DNA of 64,000 nucleotides, taken from assembly GCA_024704765.1 (NCBI GenBank), contig JAKMXF010000310.1:62001-126000 (forward strand). The letters run 5' to 3'. The stretch is from Oopsacas minuta (Eukaryota; Porifera; Hexactinellida; Lyssacinosida; Leucopsacidae). The position numbers and the translations under genes were made by a program. Below are positions 12,043 to 22,950 of this stretch, piece after piece; position 1 is the first letter of the stretch; every line of letters begins with the position of its first letter. Under the pieces are notes generated by a model. It saw nothing but the letters and a program-made list of their open reading frames with translations, was not told the origin of the DNA and made no database searches.

Positions 12043-13197
12043 GTTTGATGCTAAGTCATATATATATATTATGAATAAATAATATGGACATAAATGGCCT
12101 TCCCTATAAATAAAATTGTAGTAATGGTGGATTTTCTTCACTATCCTTACTGTAGTTCAGAATTTTACCTTGTATTGGTGCCAATATTGCTCCTGGATGT
12201 TGCCCAGTGTTCTCATTACGTACCCCTCAGTTGTTTGTGTGTGTGTGTGTGTTTTGAAGTGATAAATTCTTATATTGTCATGAATCCAAGGCAAAGCCTG
12301 TACAGTAATAATAGTGAATTTTATCCATCAATCCTACAATTTATAAAATCCTTCTTAGCTATTTCGATCAAAATCCTTCTTAGTAACTAAATATCTCTTC
12401 CAAAGACACAGACCAACTTTTGGGAGGTAATCAGACTTGCTTTCGGGTAGGGGCCTATATCGCTGGATTGACCCTTATCGTTAGCGTTTTGGGGACCCTT
12501 GGAACCCGAAAGCGCTAGCGATAGAGGATCAATCCAGTTGACAAGCATCTGTTTCGGCTTTTCACGTTGGGGATAATCAATTTTATTAATGAGTTTACTT
12601 ATACAGCGTCCCTTGGAGTGAACACTCCTGCCGATCATCGGTAAATTTTACCTATGATATTTATTTATAGCAATGTGTATTAGTATTCTTACAGAAGTTT
12701 TAATCAGAGATTTTTTAGTCAATATATGTATATTCACTTCCTCCAATGACTGTTTTTCCATGATATTTGATTATAAGAATAGGCCCTGAATATCAAATTT
12801 GTATCAAATTTTCTCCAAAGAAACTCAATTCATCAAAGCGATAAATACGTGAATTTTGTCCAAATTCAGCACAAAAATTGATTATTCAAGAAATCTTTTT
12901 GTAGAATTCCCCACATATAGAGGTAAATTTCAACGGTGTGAGGCATATTTATTTCTAATTCCCTGTTCAGAGGTTCGTTTCTATGAAAATGCGTGAAGGT
13001 GACCTAAATTGACCCACTTATAGAGGTTCCACTATATATATGTTTGTATGTACAGAATTGATTGAAAAACTGGAAGACCCCTAGGGCTGATTTTAGCATA
13101 CAGGGGGTATATTGGGCCTGGCTCGGACAAGTTCGAGTCTTGGACGAAAATTCACACCTATGAGGAAAATATCACGTCATTGTCACCTTTTCTTTTG
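12043..13197. other. Intergenic region between the divergent BCKDHB and SREK1IP1-like genes
   Basis: It contains the BCKDHB upstream side, a (GT)n microsatellite at about 12236-12254 and the foldback at 12463-12537. No coding region is supported. The two flanking genes diverge from this interval. Confidence 0.4.
12463..12537. repeat. Imperfect foldback (hairpin) of about 75 bp
   Basis: CTGGATTGACCC at 12463 pairs with GGATCAATCCAG ending at 12537. The pairing continues inward through TATCGTTAGCG against CGCTAGCGATA and a third GGG/CCC segment. It is a MITE-like foldback with no visible target duplication. Confidence 0.55.
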
Positions 13198-13368
13198 GAT
13201 AATAAAAAATTAAAATTTCGGCAAAAAACATCCTCGAGGCATGTAGTGCTGAGTATATCCGGTCGCATAGCGACCAAAAGCATCAAGTAGTTTCGCTGTT
13301 TGATACTTAAGCGAACCTGAGGCACTAAGCTGTCGCGCCAGCGACCTAGCAAGCGAAGCGCTAGTTAT
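13198..13368. repeat. Dispersed repeat, copy 1
   Basis: About 170 bp that is clearly similar to 18613-18788. Shared blocks include CTCGAGGCATGTAGTG, AGTATATCCGGTCG, GACCAAAAGCATCAAG, GATACTTAAGC (TTTAATACTTAAGC in copy 2), AACCTGAGG and CAAGCGAAGC. It ends about 50 bp upstream of the SREK1IP1-like start codon, so it may contribute promoter or 5' leader sequence. No ORF or terminal inverted repeat is evident; a SINE or small MITE are options. Confidence 0.7.
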
Positions 13369-13416
13369 TAATATTTCTGACACAATCGAGATTAGATCAG
13401 CACGCATTCTACCGAT

Positions 13417-13815
13417 ATGAATCAGTTTGACAAGAACCCTCTGTTGCCAGAGCCTAGCGAAGAATCAGTAGAGATGCAGTACGTTAAGGGTTTGGTAAAT
13501 AGACTAACCCAGCAACCAAAGGCTGTGAAGGGGGCATGCAAGAAATGTGGATTCTCTGGTCACCTTACTTTCCAGTGTATGAATCATATTTCTATAGGTG
13601 CAGAGAAGAAAGAATTGTCACTAGCTCAGAAGTTATCTAGCGATGAGAGCGGAGAATATAACTCAGAAATAGAGGAGAGAAAAAAGAGGAAGAGAAAAAA
13701 TAAACAAGAACGAAATGAGAAAAGATTGAAACTTGAGAACAGTGCAGACGAGAAGAAAAAGTTGAAAAAGGAAATGAAAAAGAAGAAACAAAAACACAAA
13801 TCACACAAGACATAA
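13417..13815 (+). CDS. SREK1IP1: SREK1IP1-like CCHC zinc-knuckle protein
   Basis: A single-exon ORF of 132 residues. A zinc knuckle C-K-K-C-G-F-S-G-H-L-T-F-Q-C occupies residues 41-54 (C-X2-C-X4-H-X4-C) and closely matches the knuckle of SREK1-interacting protein 1. The rest is a Glu/Lys-rich tail ending in repeated K-K-K runs, a likely disordered nuclear-type tail that also resembles the family. The vertebrate protein binds the splicing regulator SREK1. The N-terminus here is about 25 residues longer before the knuckle. A run of ATTTA units (about 13821-13848) directly follows the stop codon. The family call rests on the knuckle and tail composition. Confidence 0.8.
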   Translation: MNQFDKNPLLPEPSEESVEMQYVKGLVNRLTQQPKAVKGACKKCGFSGHLTFQCMNHISIGAEKKELSLAQKLSSDESGEYNSEIEERKKRKRKNKQERNEKRLKLENSADEKKKLKKEMKKKKQKHKSHKT

Positions 13816-14061
13816 CAGAATTATTTAATTTAATTTAATTTAATTTACCAATTAATTAGTATACAAAAGTGCAGAATAATATCTCATAATTTGAATTAAT
13901 ATCATATACACCATCACAAATATTTCACTACTATAATATTCATTTGATGGGTCATAACTAGTCTTATATAATTGACACATATGAGGATTGCTGTTTCGGA
14001 TATCTACGTGTGTTAGTGTGTGCGTTTGTGTGTGTGTGTGTTGCTGAGTGTATGATGTGTA
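13816..14061. other. Convergent 3' interval with (ATTTA)n tract
   Basis: This interval separates the 3' ends of the SREK1IP1-like gene (plus) and RABL3 (minus). It holds a short ATTTA tandem tract just after the first stop codon and a GTGTGTGT microsatellite near 14028-14041. Nothing else is seen. Confidence 0.5.
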
Positions 14062-15237
14062 TCAAGTAGAGAATGAGGAGTTTAAGCTCTGAGTGAATTG
14101 TCTCAGCCAACTCCCTCTCCGAGAGGATCCTAAATCACTTATTTCTTCTTCACGTGGGAGAGAAGTCTGGCTATAATACTTCTGGCAAATAACCTACAAG
14201 ATATAGTATAATTAGGCAATGAATAAGCGGTATTAATACAATTTATGGACGATTTAATTAGCTAAATGCCTCAATGTCTCCCTATACTGTGACAGCAGTA
14301 CTAACTGATTGTAGGCACCTTATGAAAAAGGGGAGTAAGATAGACGAGTTTTTCTGCAGTGACTGAGCTCTATCACCTTGTCAAAAAAAGCATTCAAGCA
14401 TTGCATTTCTGGAGCTCCTGGGGTGAAATCTGAAGCTTTACGACAGTTAACAGCTATTACTTGAGCGTTGATATCAGTAGCTAATGAGCTGTGACTGATT
14501 AACTCGTTGCTTGATCTAGACAGGTCCTTCTTTGTGCCTATTATAATCGCTGGCATCGCTGAGTTCGTGTAGATTTCTGCATCAAATCCTTTCCCGTAGT
14601 CATCAGAATTAGTGTATTTATGTCCCTTCTTTCCTTGTACTTTATTTCTATCAGTCAACACTCCTTTCAACCATTTTCTCAGATTGTCATGTGAGTTACG
14701 ATTAGTCAGATCGTGCACTAGAACTATTCCATCAGCTGAGTCGTAGAAGAGGTATCTAACAATGTATTATCAGAAAATAACTAAATATAATATTGATTGG
14801 CGATTATAAGGGCGTCCAAGCGTTATGTGATGCACAATTCCCTGTGTCACATTTCTTGACCGTTTATAATACAATAAGACTGGGAGGTGTTACACTTTCT
14901 ACCGCTCCCTCACCTTAGTAACGTTTGAACAGCAGCTAATTCAGAATTATTACCTGCTCTTTTCGTAAGCAATAGATCCACCTATATCCCAGAATTCTAA
15001 GTAGAACAGTTCTCTGCTGGATACGTCTGTCTTGTCTGAGAAGTGCTCGTGTACTTTCACCTCCAAACTACAACCTGTTGTGTAGAGAGGGCGTGAGAGA
15101 GGAACCTTGTGACATAGTAGATGTACAAGTGAGGTCTTACCAACCTCTGAATCTCCTACTACCAGGATCTTAACTGATCTACCACTCTCTGGAATAAGTG
15201 TATGAGCGTGTATGCTGGAGTCTAGTAGAGAGGCCAT
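14062..15237 (-). CDS. RABL3: Rab-like protein 3 (small GTPase)
   Basis: Three exons, 14954-15237, 14377-14755 and 14062-14193, give 264 residues with compatible GT-AG phases (795 bp in total). The P-loop G-D-S-E-V-G-K-T is at residues 28-35, followed by S-L-V-H-L-L-C as in RABL3. G3 is W-D-I-G-G-S, the RABL3-type W-D-x-G-G-S instead of the usual W-D-T-A-G-Q. The second exon has D-G-I-V-L-V-H-D-L-T-N and G4 G-T-K-K-D. The last exon continues F-F-D-K-V-I into a basic, Ser-rich tail. Reading on past 14377 would give a spurious alternative end at 14320; the splice at GACAAG|GT restores the family C-terminus. RABL3 lacks the Rab prenylation Cys and so does this protein. I chose the second Met (15237) because it matches the family start M-A-S-L. 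Confidence 0.88.
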
Positions 15238-16104
15238 CTCTATTTCCTTAAGGACCAATGACAGAACGTTGAACTTGTACTACAAGTGATTAAAGGATTG
15301 CTAAATTTAAAGAAACTCCTTAAGAAACAAATAATTAATTAACGTAAAAAGGAAGTTCATCATAACTAGAGTGGAGGATCATAATGAGGTCAAATCCTTT
15401 ACTCAATGGAATAAATGTTGTCTCAGTCCCATGGAAACATTGTCATAACTCATAATAGTAAAATGCAGTAGACTCCGCATAATAGGGTCACAATTGAACC
15501 AGGCCATTGTGACCGGATTAAGTGGAATAAAGGTGTTGGCCTGATTAACCAGAGCAAAGTAACAATATTTGTGAGGTTCTGTTTCTGGACAAGTGACCCG
15601 ATTAACTCGGGCTCTGTTAAGCGGAGTCTACTGTATTTAGAACTCAATACATTTCTATGTTAAATTCGATATAACCATTGGAAATACATTAATAATTATA
15701 TAGAGTTTGACTATATATGAGGGGATATCAAATATACTGGTCAGATATTCACACTTTTGAATTAATCATAAAGCGAATTTAATTGTTGTTAATACGAACA
15801 TAAAGTAAACAAATATTAGATATATCAAATATACGTAGACATTAGCTCCAAAGAGCTACTCTGACCGTGCCTAAGTACACTGAATCTGAATTGCGGGGGG
15901 TAACAAGGTACGTTGATCCGAATTTCTGATACGCTACCGTGGAAATAGGTGCAACCCTTAAAATTGTATTGATATTTAATTTAAACTCATTCCTTATTCC
16001 TTTCGGGTCCTGAGGCTTCAGTCTCATTAGCCTCAATGATAATCTGCGAGTTGACTAATTATTAAATGACAAAGAAATAGCATATTTATTGGTGAATAAG
16101 ATAA
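15238..16104. other. RABL3 upstream region; MITE inside, no gene supported
   Basis: This stretch contains the MITE at 15466-15633 and AT-rich sequence. A 64-codon minus-strand open frame at 15842-16036 has no recognisable feature. The stretch ends at the TTA next to the element at 16108. Confidence 0.4.
15466..15633. mobile_element. MITE with 13-bp terminal inverted repeats
   Basis: It begins CAGTAGACTCCGC and ends GCGGAGTCTACTG, exact inverses, with further inner pairing around TAATAGGGTC / GACCCGATTAA. It is 168 bp long and non-coding. It lies about 230 bp upstream of the RABL3 start. A TA follows the right end; the left flank is TG, so the duplication is not perfect. Confidence 0.7.
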
Positions 16105-16107
16105 TTA

Positions 16108-17495
16108 CACAGGTCAACAAGGTTTTTTCATCACAGATCATACATGATTTTTCTAACGTGATTTTTTGTTCTGATTTCAAATCTGCTCTCCGTTTTTATC
16201 TATCACGTGTAGCTTTTTCATAAAATCCAACTATATTATTCCATTATTTTCAATAATATGATTCTAAATATTTTAAAATTTACAATAGCAAAGTAACACA
16301 ATTAGTATATTCATGGAATATATCCCAATTTACTAGCTCTATTTTTTCTCTTTTTTGAATCAATCAATCTGGTTTCTCATAATGCATTGCAGATGTATCA
16401 ATACACCAGACAGTTTTTGCTATGTTTGTGGCTCCTTTAGTTTAAAATCACAACGACGTGCCATAACAAATGACCTCAAGAGAATATATAGCCAGTATTT
16501 TGATTGTCCTTTAGGTGATCAAGATAAGATGTGGGCGCCATCCAATATTAAATATACACCATTGGTAGATCCTAATAATATATTTTTGCCACCACTTCAT
16601 ATAAAACTCGGATTGATGAAAACTTTCGTCAAAACAATGGGTAAAACAAATTCTACAGGGTTTCGCTATATTGTTGAGAAATTTCCCAAACTAAGTGATG
16701 CTAAGCTTAAAGAGGGTGTATTTATTGGACCACAAATTAGGGAAGTTCTCAAGGATGAAGAGTTTCACAATATACTTTCCGCTAAGGAATTCACAGCTTG
16801 GAAATCTTTCAACTGGATTTGTGAAAACTTTTTAGGTAATATGAAGTCAACAGAGTATATAGAGGGAGTAAAAAACTTAATTCAATCATATGAAAACATG
16901 GGATGCCGTATGTCATTAAAATTACACTTTTTGCACTCCCATCTTGATTTTTTCCAGAAAACCTTGGTGCTGTAAGCGATGAACAGGGCGAACGATTTCA
17001 CCAAGACATTCTCAGAATGGAAAATTGATATCAAGGTTTCTGGAATGACACTATGATGGCGGACTATTGCTGGATGTTCTACAGAGATGAACCCAATAGA
17101 GTTTACAAAAGAAATTCTTACTCTCAACGTTTTTGACGTCTTAAATATTTTCTATTTGTTTATTCAACTTATATATCTCACAAATGTGAAATTTTTCAAT
17201 TTCTTATTGCAAGATAGTTAGATTCTAATTTGATACTTAATTAATTATTGAATTATTCACATTAAGACTCTAATAACAAATAACATTAGTTAGCTGAACA
17301 ACTTTAAGCATTAATTAAGCATAATAAGATATGGAATATTTCGAAATTGAATTCGAAAATTTCAAGCTAGAATATAAATAATGTATACGTGTTAGAGAGG
17401 AATGAATGGCAGATTTGAAATCTCACAAAAAAGTAGTCTAGAAAAATACCCATTTTTGCTTGATGAGAATAATAAGTAATATTTGTTGACCTGTG
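16108..17495. mobile_element. Uncharacterised DNA transposon with CACAGGTCAACAA ends
   Basis: The left end is CACAGGTCAACAA at 16108 and the right end is its exact inverse TTGTTGACCTGTG ending at 17495. TTA trinucleotides lie directly outside both ends (16105-16107 and 17496-17498), consistent with a 3 bp target duplication. A second matched subterminal block (GATTTCAAATCTGC against GCAGATTTGAAATC) lies about 80 bp in from each end. It carries the zinc-module ORF at 16382-17136. Ends starting CAC with a 3 bp duplication resemble CACTA-type elements, but the encoded protein does not let me confirm a superfamily. Confidence 0.75.
16382..17136 (+). pseudogene. Internally deleted, frameshifted copy 2 of the zinc-module transposon protein
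   Basis: The frame starts with a C-x-N-x-P-D-S-F-C-Y-V-C-G module and G-D-Q-D-K-M-W-A-P. It then jumps directly into the C-terminal half (P-L-V-D-P-N-N-I-F-L-P-P-L-H-I-K-L-G-L-M-K). That leaves out the second Cys cluster and the middle of the family protein. After residue 206 the frame breaks near 16970, and the expected C-terminal motifs continue in another frame: G-E-R-F-H-Q-D at about 16985-17005 and D-Y-C-W at about 17058. The conserved H-I-K-L-G-L-M-K, F-H-Q-D-I and D-Y-C-W strings are distinctive of this unnamed family. Confidence 0.7.
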
Positions 17496-17529
17496 TTATT
17501 GTAATCATCGTATAAAATATGATTTGGCC

Positions 17530-17820
17530 TCAATTATATGTCCGCTTTAGTTCTGAATTCAACAGCTGTCTCCTTGTTTGTCTGGGATTACATTGTAATA
17601 CTTTGGAACGGTAAGCACAGTTTGTCTTGTTCTTGTTATAGTAGAGAATAGCTCCGAAAGGAATTAATATCGTACAAGCAACACTGAAGAACATTGAATG
17701 CATTCTACTAACACCATGAGCGAATTCTATTTCTTCCTGCTTTGCTGATTTCTTTTTTGAGGACATCCTCCTTAGGCGGGAATTTCTTATTGTTTGACAG
17801 GTTATATTATGTCTAAACAT
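17530..17820 (-). CDS. Small single-pass membrane protein, unrecognised
   Basis: A complete small ORF of 96 residues, or 78 if translation starts at the internal Met (17766) in R-R-M-S-S-K-K-K. A basic N-terminus with K-K-K-S-A-K-Q-E-E precedes one hydrophobic helix (about 20 residues: F-F-S-V-A-C-T-I-L-I-P-F-G-A-I-L-Y-Y), and a basic tail with two Cys and an N-x-x-Q-T-R-R-Q segment follows. The layout suggests a small integral membrane protein of the ER or mitochondrion. I do not recognise the family. It begins about 35 bp beyond the right end of the 16108-17495 element. Codon use and the clean TM give moderate support that it is real. Confidence 0.5.
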   Translation of the reverse strand: MFRHNITCQTIRNSRLRRMSSKKKSAKQEEIEFAHGVSRMHSMFFSVACTILIPFGAILYYNKNKTNCAYRSKVLQCNPRQTRRQLLNSELKRTYN

Positions 17821-18612
17821 TCTGTATCAGGACACTAATAAATCTGCATGATAAACATATACATAGGTCCCAAGTGACCCGCATTTGAGTATCAATGGCA
17901 GAGTTAGAGGTAGTAAGAAGTCCAGTGCACGTGCACAGTTGCACACAACAATATCTGAGCAGGCACGCATACGTATACACGTATATATGAGGTATTAAAA
18001 GTTAAGTGGGTATGCTCGCATGCACACAGCTTCGTGGAGCATTCCTGGAAAAGGTAAAGTTATGGACTACACTTAGAATAGTGTGATAAATGCGATAATG
18101 AATCCCGGAAATTTAGCCCCCAGGAGATTTCCTGTCCCATTGTTATTCGGTTTCTATTGATTCATTTAGAGCAGTGATACCCAACTGGGGGACCGCGGTC
18201 CGGATCTGGACCTTTCTTCAATCTAGTCCAGACCGCAAACATCGGATTGGATTCATCCAAACTCCTTTCAAAATTCTGACTATCTACCGAATATATTCTA
18301 TGTATTTACTCTTCGAGATATTTTTTGCCAACCTTATTTATATATTATTTCATTTACACTGATTTTATTACATTAGTTATTATTACAAGTAAATAGTTAT
18401 TGACTTTATGTACTTATAGCATTAGATTCATAGTAGGAAATTTGATAGTATATTGCAGTTTTATAGAAGTGATTAATTCAGGGAAATTATATGTTGTGGA
18501 CCGCTGATCCTTTTTGTATAAATATATGGACCTTTTGACTGAAATCCTTTAGGCATCTATGATTTAGACTTTAGAGGATAAATATAGTTTAAATGTAATT
18601 AGGATGGACCAT
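17821..18612. other. Intergenic; fragments only
   Basis: No gene is supported. A stretch starting near 18172 (CAGTGATACCCAACTGGGGG followed by ACCGCGGTCC) resembles the left end of the hAT MITE seen at 34344, but I could not find its partner end with confidence. Confidence 0.35.
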
Positions 18613-18788
18613 GGATAATAATAAACTCAAAATTTCCACAAAAAATAACCTCGAGGCATGTAGTGCCTAGTATATCCGGTCGTGTAGTGACCAAAAGCAT
18701 CAAGAAATGTAGCTGTTTAATACTTAAGCTAACCTGAGGACCTAAGCTGTACCGCACAGCTGCCTACCAAGCGAAGCAGGCCATTATA
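18613..18788. repeat. Dispersed repeat, copy 2
   Basis: Same orientation and order of blocks as 13198-13368, with scattered substitutions. It lies about 370 bp upstream of the KDZ-like ORF start. Confidence 0.7.
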
Positions 18789-20910
18789 AGTATAGCATGA
18801 CTGTTATAATTTGAATAAACTAATGTATATATTATTTATGTGTTGAATGAATAAACGGGAAAGTTAGGAAAGGATAAAGAAACACACAGATTCACACATT
18901 GTGAGATTAGAGATTAATATATGTGTAGAAGAGGTATTAAAAAGTACCTGGCGCATGCGCTACTAGTACCCATGCGCTAATATATTAAATAGTGGGGTGT
19001 AGAGTATATACATAGTGGGTTTGAAGATTAGATAATTTTAACCACAAATTATACCAGTTGTTATATGCGAAACCATATAACCACAATGGTAATTTTTTTG
19101 AAATGTTACTTCTGTATAAATAGCTATTGCAATTCCTAAGTAAACTTCCGGCTGAGCTAATGGCAGATAACATAACCTACTCAACGATATCGCTCAATTG
19201 TGACAAAAAGAAGCGAAAGACTGAAGAAGACACTATTCTTTCTCTGACTGATGATGTGAATAACGTAATTCTATCCGAAGATCCGCTAATCAGTGCAGAA
19301 TTCAATGTATCACAAGGTATTGTCTATTTAAGTTATAATTATATCTCTTGTTAACAATGTTGTAGGTTATCGTGTTCAAGATGAGTACTTCGTAGAAGTC
19401 AGTGATATTGAACTATCTACTTTAGATCAGTATGTTAGGATCTTAGTAGAGGAATCTAACTGTCCCTATTAGAGAACAGTAAATACACCATAATACCAGA
19501 TTACGGACATTCACAAGGTATTTGTTAATACAGTTGGTATGAAATTTGTTACAACCTAGTTAATTGTTTATTGCTGTAGGAGAACATATTAGCAAAGACA
19601 ATTCTGTTTATTAATAATTATATTGCATATACACATCTGTAGGAAAACTGGGTTTCAAGAAAACAAGTCTTGTCATTTATACTAATCTTCAAGTTTGGTC
19701 TTGTTGTAACAATTATTATTGTCTTCACTATCAGGCATTCGTCCAATGTTCACAGATTATGTGCTTGAAAGTTTGTGAAGCCAATGTATTTGAAGAGATG
19801 GTGTATTACTTAATCAGTCCAACGAATATATCTATCCTAGTGCTTGACACCCTTCATAACTTTACCTTGAGAACTATTGGTGGTTGGTCCTGTAATTCTT
19901 GTCTCGGGAAATGTAAGCAACAAACAGAGCTCCAAAATATCTTCGCAATGACTGATCAACCTTCAATAAAAAGTCAACGAAAGATTGAATACAATGTAGT
20001 GACCTCTGCTCCAATTCCATTTATTCTTGATGAAGCGCTTAGTTCAAGTTACGACCAGCAGCTTCGTGAAGGTATCCAGTTACCAAAAATGTTGATTCCT
20101 GAACAAAAGTACTGTAAGAACGGCTACGAATTCAACAGAGAAGACCAGCTTAAACTAGAAAACACTGGAATTGTTATATACACAAAAAATGACGTGATTA
20201 GACTCAACCAACACAAAGGTAGTACGTACCTACATTTATTGCTAAAACGTTACGGGAAAATTATATTTCATTATCCAAATCATACGCATTTTGTAGTGTA
20301 CAGCTCTATCTGTGATGGCACTTGCAAGTGTCAAGCTGTTTATGAAGGACAGAATACGTTACTACTGAATGTCAACAACAAATACTTCATTAATTACAGC
20401 CTATTATACGATTACAGTGAGCTCATGACGATGTCAAGGAACACTCTATATGGGTACCTGAGGTTAGTATATTATAAAACTTGGGTCAAATTCTCATATT
20501 ACATAATGGTGAAATTCTCAAATTTTAATAGTGCCAAAAATCAGAAACTGCAACGAATGGGGAGAAAAGGTAGCTTCAAGTATCACACAGTACATCTTGC
20601 TTGGAATGCGTATTTGAGATTGGTTGACCTTGATTATTCGTCACACTACACTCGCTCTCAGTGCAAACTGGAGCCTAAAATAGTTGTTATAGATGGAATT
20701 GCTATAGGAACAATGAGATCCTTACCTGAAGTCGACGAAGCAGTTGATTACGAGCAGAAGTATCCCATGATTGATACATCTGTGAGGGTATTCATTCATG
20801 ATGTAGATCTTCGAAAAGCACTCTTAAAGTATAGTTTGCAAGGCCTACAAGAGGATAGATTTGATGAATTGCTAGAAAAATTGAATAACAAGGGATTTTG
20901 TGATTACATA

Positions 20911-22253
20911 CAGGGTGTCTCAAAATTATTGCGGTGTTGTATTAGATCAACTATAATGAAATAAGAACAGTGTAATCGGATACAGCTTCAATTTACTAGT
21001 GCGAATTTTATAAGCCAACCTTAGTAATTATTAATATGCATTCTACCATAGATGGTTGTAGTTATTTTTGGAATTTTGAGTTTAGCTTAGAGTATTGACG
21101 AATTATTAGCAGATGAATGTGCGTTTGGAGAAAGTTGAAGTCGTAACAGGGCCATGGAATGCTGCTTAGTGGAAAAACACAAAAGACCGTTGCTCTCTCT
21201 CTTGGAAAAGATGTTTCAACCATACAAAGATGGTGGTACAAACATAAAGCACATAAAAGCCTACAACATAAGAGGGGTGCTGGACGTCCGAAAAAGTTAT
21301 CCAGAGTCTCAAAGATTGTTATCGCGAAATCATTGGGCAAGAGACACAAGTCGACAAGATCTATGGCTAAGAAACTTACAAACATGGGAAATACTGTTTC
21401 AAAGGACACTGTACACCGGTATTTGTTCAAGGATTTAAAAGTTCACCCTTATAAAAGACCAAAACCCCCTTACTAACAGAATTTCATAAGAAAAACAGGC
21501 TAAGCTTCTGTATGGATAAGGTGAATTGGACAATGGATGATTGGAAACGTGTACTCTGGTCAGACGAATCTCCCTATGAGTTATTTCACCCATCGAATCC
21601 ACAGAACGATCGAATATAGGCAAGAGACGGTACACAAGTAACTCCCCGCCAAACTGTTAAATTTTCCGCAAAAGTGATGGTTTGGGGTATGGTGAGCTAT
21701 CAAGCGTTTTCTACACTCCATATATTGCCTCAAAAAGAGACAATTAATGCGAAATATTATGTAGACGAGATTCTAGAAGGGCCATGTATTCAAGCGTTGC
21801 GTAGAACAGATGAAAATGGAGGGATCTTAGAAAGGAAAATGATACCAGACATGTCCAAAGCGATATTTATGCAGGATGGAGCTCCGGCTCATACAGCTAG
21901 AAAGACTCAAGACTGGTGCAGACAGAATTTACCTGGGTTCTGGGAGAAACAGAAGTGGCCAGGCAACTCTCCGGATCTCAACCCAATTGAGAATATTTGG
22001 TCAATCGTTCAAGATAAGATTGACAAGATGAAGCCTGCTGTCAACGTTAATGATTTGGAAAAGATGCTAAAAAATGCTTGGTCATCAATCGACCCTGATA
22101 TTTTAGAAAGATTGTACTTAGGGATGCCAATGCGCGTTCAGAAATGTATAGAATTGTCAGGGGAATATATTGGCAAATAGAACTTTATCAAAGTGTATTA
22201 ATTCTAAAGTTATTGAGTATTTTACAACACCCCAATAATTTTGAGACACCCTG
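20911..22253 (+). mobile_element. Tc1-like transposon, full length
   Basis: The terminal repeats are CAGGGTGTCTCAAAATTATT at 20911 and its inverse AATAATTTTGAGACACCCTG ending at 22253. They extend inward to about 29 bp (G[C/G]GGTGTTGTA) with one mismatch. TA lies directly outside both ends (20909-20910 and 22254-22255). The length of 1,343 bp is normal for Tc1. It interrupts the KDZ-like transposase reading frame. Confidence 0.95.
21159..22180 (+). pseudogene. Tc1 transposase, one frameshift and one stop
   Basis: The first segment (21159-21476) is the paired helix-turn-helix DNA-binding part with G-A-G-R-P-K-K. The frame then shifts by one base near 21472 (K-P-P-Y end). The next segment carries W-K-R-V-L-W-S-D-E-S (first catalytic Asp), and a TAG stop interrupts it at about 21617. 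From 21674 the frame continues with V-M-V-W-G-M-V, M-Q-D-G-A-P-A-H-T-A (second Asp) and P-G-N-S-P-D-L-N-P-I-E-N-I-W (third acidic residue). The DDE motif is therefore complete in pieces. The element is recent but no longer autonomous as read. Confidence 0.92.
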
Positions 22254-22950
22254 TAATCTTCAATTCTTCTAATTATATCAGTGGGTGTCAATGCAAACAC
22301 TTGAATACCTGATCAATTCAATACATACATCAGTAGACAGCTGGAAACTTTACGTTACATCCAAATGGTTGCCTCACTGCTAAAGAGAATATTCATCCAA
22401 ATTGATGGTTTGTCCAGAAAACCTTCTCGAAAAATAGTTGAATTCTGTACCAAAAGTGATGAGTACTACAACTACTTTCCAGCTTTCACTAAACACTACA
22501 AATAAGTAATTTCATTATGTCATAGTTCAGCTAAAATTATTTAATACTTAGGATACCAATTTACCAGAATGAAAGTGTTGAGCTGGCGGATAATTGTTCA
22601 AAAAGATATCCCAAACATCACAAATTTTCACCAGGACTGATAGCTATCTCTTGTCAACATAGAGTCTGTTACGGATTTCAAATTCTCCGACAACATGAAT
22701 CTACTGTGTTAGTGTATAACTTGCTACTTAGCATATTCAAAGTACAGCCAAAGGTTATAATCTATGATAACGCTTGCAACTTATACAAGACTTGCATGAA
22801 AAGGTATATTACATACGTTTTGAGTTCGCGTAATCGAAGTTGTTTACGGGATAAATAGGAGTAATAAATAGTGAAATCTTTAAACAAACAACGAGAAGTT
22901 ATCAATTATTATATCAATGGAGGCATCGACCGGAAAAAATAGTACGATAA

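Larger units (their letters stand above)
19160..22861 (+). pseudogene. KDZ-like (Kyakuja-Dileera-Zisupton type) transposase gene, interrupted by a Tc1 element
   Basis: A multi-exon-looking gene in pieces: 19160-19315, about 19367-19471 (joined at CACAAG|GTATTG...TAG|GTTATC) and about 19740-20908, with a likely intron at 20462-20530. It then resumes after the Tc1 insertion at about 22560-22811. The middle part has F-x-V-Y-S-S-I-C-D-G-T-C-K-C, a Y-D-Y-S-E-L block, and H-L-A-W-N-A-Y-L-R-L-V-D-L-D-Y-S followed by C-K-L-E-P-K-I-V-V-I-D-G-I-A-I-G. The last part has H-H-K-F-S-P-G-L, I-S-C-Q-H-R-V-C-Y-G-F and I-I-Y-D-N-A-C-N-L-Y, the D-x-A-C core of KDZ-type transposases. Related unnamed proteins occur in many aquatic animals. 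The Tc1 insertion and stops near 22382-22440 indicate a dead copy. The superfamily name is my best match, not certain. Confidence 0.55.

Noticed and set aside
14320-14376. RABL3 ending at the stop at 14320
   Set aside because: A good donor at 14375-14376 joined to 14062-14193 keeps the family sequence F-F-D-K-V-I and the phase; the 14320 end is intron read-through.
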